From NCBI RefSeq assembly GCF_001536285.1, contig NZ_FAOZ01000004.1, positions 124,001-188,000 on the forward strand: a stretch of DNA of 64,000 nt, in the 5' to 3' direction. Below are positions 27,219 through 34,975 of this stretch, piece by piece (position 1 is the first letter of the stretch; every line of letters begins with the position of its first letter). This stretch comes from Parafrankia irregularis (GTDB lineage: Bacteria; Actinomycetota; Actinomycetes; Frankiales; Frankiaceae). The notes under the pieces were generated by a model. The model saw nothing but the letters and a program-made list of their open reading frames with translations, ran no database searches and was not told the origin of the DNA. The translations under genes and the position numbers were made by a program.

Positions 27219-28211
27219 TCAGGGCTTCGACGGGAGACCGCCGGGCCGAGCAGTGAGCCCCTCGTCCCGCTGGCCCGAAGGGAGCGCGGTGGCGACGGCG
27301 AAGCCGGCGATCCACTCCGGGATCGGCCGGTAGAAGCGGGATGTCATGGAGTAGGCGCCGGTGGCGGCCAGAGACGCGAAGGCGGCGATCCAGGCGCGGG
27401 TCTCATGCCCGGACCCGCCGCCCTCGGCACCCATCCATTCGACGGTCCAGGCGTCGACGTCCTCAAGCCGGCCGCCGGCGAAGGTGTCGAGGACCAGCTC
27501 GTCCCAGGCCGGGTTGATCGCAATCATGCTGGTCGATCCGCCGGCGTAGGCGCGGCCGGCCTGCACGACCCGCTCCTCGCCGCGGGCGCGCTGCTCGGGG
27601 GTGGGCGGATGGCCCTCGATCAGGCCGTCGGCGACCCGCGGTGGCGCGCCGGCCAGGATGGGCACCGGCGGGTCGTGGGAGAGGCCACCGGAGCCGATGA
27701 ACAGGACCCGGCGGTCAAGGTCGGCCGCCGCCAGGCCGATGGCGGTTCCCAGGGCGCGGATCCGGCTGACCGGCCCGAACGGTGCCGCGACACCGTTGAC
27801 GAAGATCGGGACGACGGGCACCTGGTCGATGCCGCCGAAGAGCACCTGCAGCGGCTGGACGAACCCGTGGTCCACGGTCATCCGCGCGGAGACCGTCAGG
27901 TCGACGCCCCGGGCGAGCGCTCCGTCCGCGAGTGTTCGCGCGGCCTCGCCGTCGACGGAGAGCGGCCCCGCCGCGGAGCCGAAGTCCCCGACCGCGTTGG
28001 CCTCGGTGGCCAGGCAGAACGGCGGCATCTCGCGGTAGAAGAAGCCGTTGTAGTGGTCCGGCGCGTAGAGGACCACCAGGTCGGGGGCGAAGGCCGCGAT
28101 GAAGGCGCGGGCGTCCGTCACGGCCTCGTCGACGGCGGCGAGGACGTCGGGTGCCGGGTCGTTCTTCCCGATCAGCGGGGAGTGGGATATCCCCACGAGC
28201 GCGGCGGGCAT
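27219..28211 (-). CDS. mhpB: Extradiol dioxygenase, MhpB type (3-carboxyethylcatechol 2,3-dioxygenase)
   Basis: A 330-residue Fe(II) enzyme of the class III (LigB-like) extradiol family that opens a catechol ring next to a diol carbon. It follows E. coli MhpB closely: GISHSPLIG at the start, VVLYAPDHYNGFFY, ANAVGDFGSAAG, VDHGFVQPL, VPIFVNGVA, VLFIGSGGLSHDPP and near the end RFYRPIPEWIAGF. The metal and catalytic histidines are in SHSP, APDHY, DHGF and GLSHDP. ATG 28211 has AAGGGA 6 bp upstream. The MhpB match points to 2,3-dihydroxyphenylpropionate or dihydroxycinnamate as substrate. It follows the medium-chain reductase gene by 35 bp and is divergent from the Rieske dioxygenase operon that would supply its substrate. 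Confidence 0.9.
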   Translation of the reverse strand: MPAALVGISHSPLIGKNDPAPDVLAAVDEAVTDARAFIAAFAPDLVVLYAPDHYNGFFYREMPPFCLATEANAVGDFGSAAGPLSVDGEAARTLADGALARGVDLTVSARMTVDHGFVQPLQVLFGGIDQVPVVPIFVNGVAAPFGPVSRIRALGTAIGLAAADLDRRVLFIGSGGLSHDPPVPILAGAPPRVADGLIEGHPPTPEQRARGEERVVQAGRAYAGGSTSMIAINPAWDELVLDTFAGGRLEDVDAWTVEWMGAEGGGSGHETRAWIAAFASLAATGAYSMTSRFYRPIPEWIAGFAVATALPSGQRDEGLTARPGGLPSKP

Positions 28212-28246
28212 CAGGTTCCCTTCACACATGCTTGTCGCTGCGCTGG

Positions 28247-29245
28247 CTACGGGCGCGGCGCGGGTGGGCACACGATGATCTTTCCGGTGAGCTCGCCGTC
28301 GAGCATGAGCTGGAAGCCCTTGTCGATCTCGTCAAGGGGCAGGACCCGGTCGATGACCGGCCGCACGCCGGTGGCGTCCATCATCCGCAGCATGGCGATG
28401 AGCTCCGGACGGGTGCAGCCGGTGGAGCCCAGAATGCGCTGTTGCAGGTAGAAGACCCGGGCCAGGTCCGCCGGCGGGTTCGTGCCGCTGGTGGCACCGG
28501 CGACGACGAGCGTCCCGCCGGGGCGCAGCGACCGGAGTGAGTGCGACCAGGTGGCCTCGCCGACCGTCTCGATGACGACGTCGACCTTCTCCGGCAGCTT
28601 CGCGCCGCTGGGGAACGTCTCGCGGGCTCCCCAGGACAGCGCCTTCTCTCGTTTGTCCTCGCTGCGGCTGGTCGCGTAGACGACCGCTCCGGCCGCGGCG
28701 GCGAGGCTGATCGCGGCGGACGCCACCCCGCCGCCGGCGCCCTGGACCAGCACCCGGTCGCCGGCGGTGATCCTGGCCTGGGTGAACAGCATCCGGTACG
28801 CGGTGGTCCAGGCGACCGGCAGGCACGCGGCCTGCTCGAAGGTCAGCCACTCGGGTTTCGGGATCAGGTTGCGGGTCGGCACCGTCAGGTACTGCGCGAA
28901 CGCGCCGTCGTGGCGCTCGGAGAGCAGCGCCCGGTCCGGATCGAGGGTCTCGTCACCGCCGCCGGCATCCGGATCGGCGATCACCGGGTAGACGATGACC
29001 TCGTTGCCGTCCTCGTCGAGGCCGGCCGCGTCGCAGCCCAGGATGATCGGTAGCCGTTCGGCGGGATGGCCCACCCCGCGCAGGGTCCAGACGTCGTGCA
29101 TGTTGATGGACGAGGCGACCACCCGGACGACCGACCAGCCGGGTCGGGCCGCGGGCCTGGGAACATCACCGACCTTCAGCCCCGACAGCGGGTCGGTGGC
29201 GCTTTGCGCGACGGCGCGTGCTGCGAGCATGCCGTCACGATGCAT
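28247..29245 (-). CDS. Medium-chain dehydrogenase/reductase (zinc-type/quinone reductase-like)
   Basis: A 332-residue NAD(P)-dependent oxidoreductase. A GroES-like N-terminal domain (SSINMHDVWTLRG, ILGCDAAG) is followed by a Rossmann domain with the AGGGVASAAI nucleotide loop and GGTLVVAGATSG. It lacks the usual four-cysteine structural zinc site, so it is more like quinone reductases. Start ATG 29245 or ATG 29230; neither has a clear ribosome binding site. It is the first gene of the leftward catabolic unit, 240 bp from the divergent dioxygenase alpha gene. A role in reducing an enoyl or keto intermediate is possible; the substrate is unknown. Confidence 0.85.
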   Translation of the reverse strand: MHRDGMLAARAVAQSATDPLSGLKVGDVPRPAARPGWSVVRVVASSINMHDVWTLRGVGHPAERLPIILGCDAAGLDEDGNEVIVYPVIADPDAGGGDETLDPDRALLSERHDGAFAQYLTVPTRNLIPKPEWLTFEQAACLPVAWTTAYRMLFTQARITAGDRVLVQGAGGGVASAAISLAAAAGAVVYATSRSEDKREKALSWGARETFPSGAKLPEKVDVVIETVGEATWSHSLRSLRPGGTLVVAGATSGTNPPADLARVFYLQQRILGSTGCTRPELIAMLRMMDATGVRPVIDRVLPLDEIDKGFQLMLDGELTGKIIVCPPAPRP

Positions 29246-29267
29246 CGGCCGATGTCAGGCCGGATAC

Positions 29268-29294
29268 CACCCGTGCCGTCCTGCGGCACGGGTG
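29268..29294. promoter_or_regulatory. Perfect 11-bp inverted repeat in the divergent catabolic promoter
   Basis: CACCCGTGCCG (29268-29278), 5-bp spacer, CGGCACGGGTG (29284-29294). It lies 22 bp upstream of the leftward reductase start and 192 bp before the dioxygenase alpha ATG, the right place for an operator controlling both catabolic arms. Confidence 0.7.
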
Positions 29295-29370
29295 CTGGCC
29301 GAAGCGGGCGTCGGCTCGTTTCCTGGTTGCTGTGACCGCACCCGCAGGGCCTCCGGGGGGCGCGGTCCGG

Positions 29371-29431
29371 CCTCGTCCAGCCTCGTGGATCACGCCGATG
29401 CCCCGCCCCCGGGCGGCGGGGCTGGACGAGG
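29371..29431. promoter_or_regulatory. Long inverted repeat in the leader of the dioxygenase operon
   Basis: CCTCGTCCAGCC (29371-29382) is the exact inverse of GGCTGGACGAGG (29420-29431). Inside, CCCCGCC (29401-29407) can pair with GGCGGGG (29415-29421), which shares two bases with the outer arm, so the two pairings partly exclude each other. It ends 54 bp before the alpha-subunit ATG. If transcription starts upstream, this could fold in the mRNA leader. Confidence 0.5.
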
Positions 29432-29485
29432 AGGAGGCCTGGCGAACACGGTGGCGGCCCCACCGGACACGGGAGAGGAGCTCCT

Positions 29486-30844
29486 ATGACGTCGAGCCCT
29501 GAGCTGGCCGGCCGCTTGGGTCGGCCCACCCCTACTCCGTTCGGCCCCCTGAGCCGCCCGCCCGAGCTGGCCTCGACCATCGACACGTCCGGTCTGGTGG
29601 ACGCCGACGGCGGCCTTGTCGACCGGGCCATCTTCACGGATCACCAGATCTACCAGCAGGAGCTGCGTCGGGTCTTCGCGCCCAGCTGGCTGTTTCTCGC
29701 GCACACGGACCAGTTCCGCAGGCCCGGTGATTTCTTCGGCACCTACATGGGCGAGGACCCGGTCATCGTCACGATGGACAGGAACCGGAAGATCCGGGCC
29801 TACCTCAACTCCTGCCGGCATCGGGGCGCTCGGGTGTGCCGCGCCGACGCCGGCACCACCCGGAACTTCACCTGCACCTACCACGGCTGGTCGTACGGCC
29901 TCGACGGTGGGCTGGTCAGCGTCCCGAACAAGGCCGGGTACCCGGATGGTTTCGACACCGCCGACTGGGGCCTGGTCGAGGTCCCGCTCATCGACAGCCA
30001 CCGCGGCCTGATCTTCGGCACCTGGAATCCGCAGGCGCCGTCGCTGAGCGAGGCGCTGGGCACGATGGCCTGGTACATGGACGCGATGCTCGACCACGAC
30101 GGCTCGGGCACCGAGGTCGTCGGTGGAGTCCACAAATGGGTCCTGGACGGCAACTGGAAACTGGCGGCCGAGCAGTTCGCGACCGACTGGTACCACGTGA
30201 ACATGAGCCACGCGTCGGCGTTGATGCTTCTGTCGCCGGAGGGAAAAGGCCCCCGGGACGAGATCGTGCATCGCAGCGGCCGCCAGTACGCCGACCCGAA
30301 CGGTCACGGCGCGGGATTCCCGGTCCATCCGAGGAACCGTTTCGACGCCCAGCCGGTGCACCAGTGGTTCGACTACGACGCGGCCCGGGCCCGCCTCGGG
30401 GACGCGCGGGTCGAGGGCCCGCTGACCAACGGCCATGCCACCGTCTTCCCCAACTTCTCGTACCTGCCGGTCAACGGCAGTGTCCGGGTCTGGCATCCGA
30501 AAGGCCCCGACCGGATGGAGGTGTGGGCCTGGACGCTGGTGGACCGTTCGATGCCCGACGACGTCAAGGAAGCCCAGCGCCTCTACAACCTGCGCACCTT
30601 CGGGCCCAGCGGCGTCTTCGAGCAGGACGACGGCGAGAACTGGAGCGAGGTGCAGGCCATCTCGCGCGGGTTCGTCACCAACAGCGTCCCGCTCAACTAC
30701 CAGATGGGCCTGGGCTCGGAACGTGAGGACGGGCGATATCCCGGCCTGACCAGTGAGCTCTACAGCGATTCCGCCGGCCGCGCGTTCTACCGGCGCTGGC
30801 AGCGACTGATGAACACCCCGGCCTGGTACGAGGGGGACGTATGA
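29486..30844 (+). CDS. Aromatic ring-hydroxylating dioxygenase, alpha subunit (Rieske)
   Basis: A 452-residue catalytic subunit. The Rieske [2Fe-2S] ligands are C110/H112 (CRHRG) and C130/H133 (CTYHGW). The mononuclear iron site is in the DWYHVNMSH segment, with bridging D234 and ligands H237 and H242; the third ligand is probably an aspartate in the late FEQDDGENW segment. This is the pattern of biphenyl, phenylpropionate and benzoate-type oxygenases that add O2 to give a cis-dihydrodiol. Its stop overlaps the ferredoxin ATG (ATGA). The beta subunit is not next to it: ferredoxin and reductase genes come between. The MhpB- and BphB/HcaB-like neighbours suggest a phenylpropionate, cinnamate or similar substrate. 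Confidence 0.93.
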   Translation: MTSSPELAGRLGRPTPTPFGPLSRPPELASTIDTSGLVDADGGLVDRAIFTDHQIYQQELRRVFAPSWLFLAHTDQFRRPGDFFGTYMGEDPVIVTMDRNRKIRAYLNSCRHRGARVCRADAGTTRNFTCTYHGWSYGLDGGLVSVPNKAGYPDGFDTADWGLVEVPLIDSHRGLIFGTWNPQAPSLSEALGTMAWYMDAMLDHDGSGTEVVGGVHKWVLDGNWKLAAEQFATDWYHVNMSHASALMLLSPEGKGPRDEIVHRSGRQYADPNGHGAGFPVHPRNRFDAQPVHQWFDYDAARARLGDARVEGPLTNGHATVFPNFSYLPVNGSVRVWHPKGPDRMEVWAWTLVDRSMPDDVKEAQRLYNLRTFGPSGVFEQDDGENWSEVQAISRGFVTNSVPLNYQMGLGSEREDGRYPGLTSELYSDSAGRAFYRRWQRLMNTPAWYEGDV

Positions 30845-31209
30845 GCACGACGGGCATCCGGGTCGCGGCCCTCGACGACATTCCCGAGGGCGAGGGCATC
30901 GCGATCGACCGTGCCGTCACCGGCACCGACGACGACATCGCGTTGCTGCGTGACGACGACGGCACTGTGTGGGCGCTCAACGACACCTGCACCCATGAGA
31001 CGGCATCCCTCGCCGAGGGCTGGGTGGAGAAGGGGTACGTCGAGTGCCCGCTGCACGCCAGCCGGTTCTGCCTGCGTGACGGGAAGGTGGAGGGGCTGCC
31101 CGCGACCCGCGATGCCGTCGCCCACCGAACGGAGGTCCGGGGCGGAGAGGTGTACCTCTTCCCGAACGAGCCCCCCGACGCGCCCCCGAACGGGGCGGCG
31201 GCGTCGTGA
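30841..31209 (+). CDS. Rieske-type ferredoxin of the dioxygenase
   Basis: A 122-residue electron carrier with ligands C50/H52 (CTH) and C69/H72 (CPLH), the standard pair for biphenyl-type Rieske ferredoxins. It passes electrons from the reductase encoded next to the oxygenase alpha subunit. It has a short acidic, Pro-rich C-terminal tail. It overlaps both neighbours by four bases (ATGA with alpha, GTGA with the reductase), so all three should be made in step. Confidence 0.93.
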   Translation: MSTTGIRVAALDDIPEGEGIAIDRAVTGTDDDIALLRDDDGTVWALNDTCTHETASLAEGWVEKGYVECPLHASRFCLRDGKVEGLPATRDAVAHRTEVRGGEVYLFPNEPPDAPPNGAAAS

Positions 31210-32423
31210 GCGGCGTGGCGCACAAGGTCGTCGTCGTCGGTGGCGGCATCGCCGGCGTCAGCACGGTGGCCGCCCTACGTGCCGGCGGCTACGACGGTTC
31301 GCTGACCCTCGTCGACGCGGGCGGGCTTCCCCACGACCGGCCGCCGCTGAGCAAGGACTACCTGGCCGGCAGGCGAGGCCTCGAACAGATCGCCCTGCAG
31401 CCGCCCGAGTGGTACGACACGCAGTCGGTCCGCCTGGTCACCCGAGCCCGGGTGACGGCGCTGCGGCCCGCGTCGGGGCAGGTCGAGCTCGCCGACGGCA
31501 CCGAACTACCCGCCGACCGGGTCGTCCTGGCCACCGGCGGCTCGGCTGCGCGCCCGCCGATCCCTGGTGCGCGCGGCAGCGCCGTCCATGTGCTGCGCAC
31601 CGTCGACGACGCGGATCGCCTCCGGGAAGCCCTGCCCTCGGCGCGGCGGGTCCTGGTGGTCGGCGCCGGTCTGATCGGCGCGGAGGTCGCCTCCACGCTG
31701 GCCGGGCTGGGATGCGACGTCGTGCTGGCCGACCCGGTGGCGAGGCCGCTTTCCGCTGCCGTCGGACCAGACCTCGCGGCCTGGCTGCACGACCAGCACC
31801 GGGCCCGCGGCATCCACACCGTCGCCGCCGGCCTCGCCACGCTCACGCATACGTCCAGCGGTGTCGAGGCCGCGCTGGTCGGCGAGGGGCGGGCGCGGGT
31901 GGTCGACCTCGTCGTGCTCGGGGTCGGCATGGTCTCGGACACCGGGCTTGCCGAGGCCGCCGGCCTCGACGTCGACCGAGGGGTGCTGGTGGATGCCGGT
32001 CAGCGCACCTCCAACCCCGCGGTGTTGGCCGTCGGTGACGCGACCCGCGCTCGCGCGGACGGTACCCGGGTCGAGCACTGGGATGCGGCCCGGTCTGACG
32101 GAGAATGCGCGGCGGCGACACTGCTTGGCCGGCCCGCGCCGGCCCGGCCGACCCCCTGGTTCTGGAGCGACCGCCACGGCCGGCATGTCGAGGTGGTCGG
32201 CCGGATGGCGGACGCGGACCACACCGTCGCGCGCGGGTGCTTCGGCGACGAGCCGTTCGCGGTGTTTGGCCTGCGCGGGAACCTGGTGGTCGGTGCCGCG
32301 TCCGTCGACGACGGCCTCGCCGCGCGTACCGCGCGCCGGCTGGTGGCCGGCGCCATCCCCGTCGACGCCGCCCAGCTGGCCGACCCGTCGACGAATCTTC
32401 GCCGGCTGCTGCGCGGCGGCTGA
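31206..32423 (+). CDS. Ferredoxin reductase of the dioxygenase (FAD, NADH)
   Basis: A 405-residue flavoprotein of the BphA4/HcaD kind. FAD-binding VVVGGGIAGVS near the N-terminus, DRPPLSKDYL, the NAD-binding VVGAGLIGAEVAS, and the AVGDATRA motif near residue 275 are intact. A Trp- and His-rich stretch (PWFWSDRHGRHVEVVG) starts the C-terminal domain. It takes electrons from NADH to the ferredoxin encoded just upstream. Start GTG 31206 overlaps the ferredoxin stop. Confidence 0.92.
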   Translation: MSGVAHKVVVVGGGIAGVSTVAALRAGGYDGSLTLVDAGGLPHDRPPLSKDYLAGRRGLEQIALQPPEWYDTQSVRLVTRARVTALRPASGQVELADGTELPADRVVLATGGSAARPPIPGARGSAVHVLRTVDDADRLREALPSARRVLVVGAGLIGAEVASTLAGLGCDVVLADPVARPLSAAVGPDLAAWLHDQHRARGIHTVAAGLATLTHTSSGVEAALVGEGRARVVDLVVLGVGMVSDTGLAEAAGLDVDRGVLVDAGQRTSNPAVLAVGDATRARADGTRVEHWDAARSDGECAAATLLGRPAPARPTPWFWSDRHGRHVEVVGRMADADHTVARGCFGDEPFAVFGLRGNLVVGAASVDDGLAARTARRLVAGAIPVDAAQLADPSTNLRRLLRGG

Positions 32424-32494
32424 CTCGCGGGCAGCCGTGCCGCTGGGCGGCACGACACCTGGCCGGCCCCGCTCCTGAAAGGATCGAATGAGGC

Positions 32495-33109
32495 GTGAGC
32501 ACCACGTCCGACCGTGTCGCGACACCGGATGCGGCCGTCGCTGACCGCCGAGCCGACCTCGGTACCCATTTCGAGGTCGAACAGCTCTACTACCGCGAAG
32601 CCGACCTGCTCGACGAACACCGGTTCGTGGAATGGCTGGATCTGCTCGCGGACGACCTCGTGTACTGGATGCCGACCCGGACGGACCGGCTGCGCAGGCA
32701 GCAGGACCGCTCCGTCGCCGCCCGTGGCGAGGCCGCCTACTACGACGAGACGAAGGCCAGCCTGCAGTGGCGGATCCGCCGGTTCGAATCCGGCTCGGCC
32801 TGGTCCGAGGACCCGCCGTCACGGACCCGGCATCTGATCACGAACGTTCGGGTACGTCACGCCGTCGTGGGTGACGACCTGGCCGGGCCGGATCTGGCCG
32901 AGCCGGGCCTGGGACCCGCGGAGGCGGTGTTGGTCGCCCGCTCGAACTTTCTCGTCTACCGCAACCGGCTCCAGCGTGAGGAGAACGTGTTCGCCGGTGA
33001 GCGCACCGATCTGCTGCGACGTGCCGGGGGCGGGCTGCTCATCGCGCGCCGCACGGTTCTGCTCGATCAGAACGTGCTGCTCGCGAAGAACATCAGCACA
33101 TTCTTCTGA
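32495..33109 (+). CDS. Aromatic ring-hydroxylating dioxygenase, beta subunit
   Basis: A 204-residue small subunit with the NTF2-like fold typical of oxygenase beta chains: FEVEQLYYREADLLDEHRF, WLDLLADDLVYWMP and SRTRHLITNVRV segments, ending in a basic strand (IARRTVLLDQNVLLAKNISTFF). It packs with the alpha subunit into the hexamer. Start GTG 32495 has AAAGGA upstream. A 71-bp gap separates it from the reductase gene, so it is the last of the four oxygenase genes. Confidence 0.92.
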   Translation: MSTTSDRVATPDAAVADRRADLGTHFEVEQLYYREADLLDEHRFVEWLDLLADDLVYWMPTRTDRLRRQQDRSVAARGEAAYYDETKASLQWRIRRFESGSAWSEDPPSRTRHLITNVRVRHAVVGDDLAGPDLAEPGLGPAEAVLVARSNFLVYRNRLQREENVFAGERTDLLRRAGGGLLIARRTVLLDQNVLLAKNISTFF

Positions 33110-33179
33110 TTTCCGCGCGCACGCGGATCTCCGCTTCGTCGATCTCTGATCCCACCGCCGACCTGTTGAAGGAACCATC

Positions 33180-34046
33180 GTGACAACCGCCAGTGAAGTC
33201 GCGCTGAGGACGCATAGGGTGCCCACCGCACTCGGCGAGATCGCCGTTGCCGAGGCAGGCGACGGCCCAGTGCTGGTCATGCTGCACGGCGGCGGGCCCG
33301 GTGCCTCCGGCGTAAGCAACTACCACCAGAACCTCCCCGCACTGACGGCCCATTTCCGGGTGGTGCTGCCCGACCAGCCTGGGTTCGGCGGCAGCTATCG
33401 GCCCACCGAGAGTGATCTGGCCGCCCGGTCCATCACCGCCATCACGGCGGACGCGCTGCTCCAGGCACTCGACGCACTGGGCGTCGACCGGTTCCACCTG
33501 CTCGGCAACAGCCTTGGCGGAGCCGCTGCCCTCGCGCTCGCGCAGCAGCACCCCGACCGGGTCGAGAAGCTGGTGCTGATGGCACCGGGCGGCGGCTGGC
33601 TCCCGTTCGGGCCCACGCCCACCGAGGGCCAGAAGGAGATGTTCCGCTACTACCAGGGCGGCGGCCCCAGCGAAAAGAAGATGGCCGCGTTCATCCGGAC
33701 AATGGTCTTCGACCACCGTCAGTTCGGCGAGGATGTCGTCCGGGCACGTTACGAGGCTTCGCTGGACGAAAGCCATATCGCCTTCTACCACCTTTACAAC
33801 GCGGCGTTCGCCAAGCGCGGCGGCATGGATCCGCTGTGGCGTGACCTGCACCGGATCACCGCGTCGACGCTGCTGTTGTGGGGGCGCGACGACCGGACTA
33901 TCACCCTGGAGGGGGCCCAGATCATGCTGAAGCAGATTCGGGACGTCCAGCTGCATGTGTTCGGCCGCTGCGGTCACTGGGTGCAGCTGGAGCGGGCGCG
34001 GGAGTTCGAGCGCCTGGTCACCGATTTCCTGCGGGCCGCCACATGA
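33180..34046 (+). CDS. mhpC: Meta-cleavage product hydrolase (MhpC/BphD-like)
   Basis: A 288-residue alpha/beta hydrolase that splits the C-C bond of the ring-opened 2-hydroxy-6-oxo-dienoate. HGGGPGASG is the oxyanion-hole signature of this family; the nucleophile is S111 in GNSLGG, the acid is in LWGRDDRT and the base in GRCGHWVQ. Start GTG 33180 has GAAGGAACC upstream. Its stop overlaps the next gene's ATG as ATGA. With an MhpB-type dioxygenase 5 kb away on the other strand, the expected substrate is the nonadienedioate from a carboxyethyl- or carboxyvinyl-catechol; BphD or HsaD specificity cannot be excluded. Confidence 0.9.
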   Translation: MTTASEVALRTHRVPTALGEIAVAEAGDGPVLVMLHGGGPGASGVSNYHQNLPALTAHFRVVLPDQPGFGGSYRPTESDLAARSITAITADALLQALDALGVDRFHLLGNSLGGAAALALAQQHPDRVEKLVLMAPGGGWLPFGPTPTEGQKEMFRYYQGGGPSEKKMAAFIRTMVFDHRQFGEDVVRARYEASLDESHIAFYHLYNAAFAKRGGMDPLWRDLHRITASTLLLWGRDDRTITLEGAQIMLKQIRDVQLHVFGRCGHWVQLERAREFERLVTDFLRAAT

Positions 34047-34876
34047 GTGGATGGCTTTCGGGGGACGTCGCCCTGATCACCGGCGGTGCCTCCGGGATCG
34101 GTGCGGCCGTCGCCGAGCGTTTCGTCGCCGAGGATGCCGCTGTCGTGATCTTCGATCGCGATGCCTCCCGGCTCGACCTCGTCCGCGGGAAGTCGGCCGA
34201 CCCGGATCGCGTCCACACCGTGACCGGCGACGTCCGGTCCAGCGCCGACCTGCACCGCGCGGTCACCGAGACCGTCGACCGGTTCGGCCGGCTCGACATC
34301 CTCGTCGCCAACGCGGGAGTCTGGGACTACCAGCGCCAGCTCACCCGCCTGTCGGCCGGCGAGCTCGACGCCGCTTTCGACGAGATCTTCGCGATCAACG
34401 TCAAGGGCTACCTGCTCGCCGCCGAAGCCGCCTGGCGGGAGCTTGTCAAAGCGCACGGCTGCATCGTCATGACGCTGTCCAACGCCTCGTTCTACGTCAA
34501 CGGCGGAGGCCCGCTCTACACGGCGAGCAAACATGCCTGCCTTGGCCTGATGCGCGAGCTGGCCTATGAACTCGCGCCGAAGGTGCGGGTGAACGGGGTG
34601 GCGTGCGGGGCCATGCGCACCGACCTGCGCGGCCCCGAAGCGCTCGCGCTCGCGGACCGCTCGCTCGCGGCCTCCTTCGACCGCAGGCCCGCCGACGCGC
34701 CCGCACCACCCATTCCGCTCCACAGCGCCAGCGTCGAGCCGGCGGACCTGACCGGTCCGTATGTGCTGCTGGCGGCTCGCGCGCAGAGCAGCACCATCAC
34801 CGGTCAGGCGATCCAGGCGGACGGCGGCATCGGCGTCCGCGGATTCACCTCCGGTGCGGGTGGCGACCAACTCTGA
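34043..34876 (+). CDS. cis-Dihydrodiol dehydrogenase (BphB/HcaB-like SDR)
   Basis: A 277-residue short-chain dehydrogenase that oxidises the cis-dihydrodiol to the catechol with NAD. NAD-binding TGGASGIG (13-20), LVANAG (88-92), and the catalytic S146, Y159 and K163. The segment TLSNASFYVNGGGPLYTASKHA and the following VNGVACGAMRTDLRGP match the BphB/HcaB subgroup closely rather than general SDRs. It overlaps the hydrolase stop by four bases. This completes the set: oxygenase, diol dehydrogenase, extradiol dioxygenase and hydrolase. Confidence 0.92.
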   Translation: MSGWLSGDVALITGGASGIGAAVAERFVAEDAAVVIFDRDASRLDLVRGKSADPDRVHTVTGDVRSSADLHRAVTETVDRFGRLDILVANAGVWDYQRQLTRLSAGELDAAFDEIFAINVKGYLLAAEAAWRELVKAHGCIVMTLSNASFYVNGGGPLYTASKHACLGLMRELAYELAPKVRVNGVACGAMRTDLRGPEALALADRSLAASFDRRPADAPAPPIPLHSASVEPADLTGPYVLLAARAQSSTITGQAIQADGGIGVRGFTSGAGGDQL

Positions 34877-34975
34877 GAGCACCGGCTGGTTCTGCTGGAT
34901 GGCTCGATCAATCGGAAGCCCGGGGGGGCATGGCCGGGTGGCGGGTGCCACGCCGTGCGAAACACAGGGAGAAAA

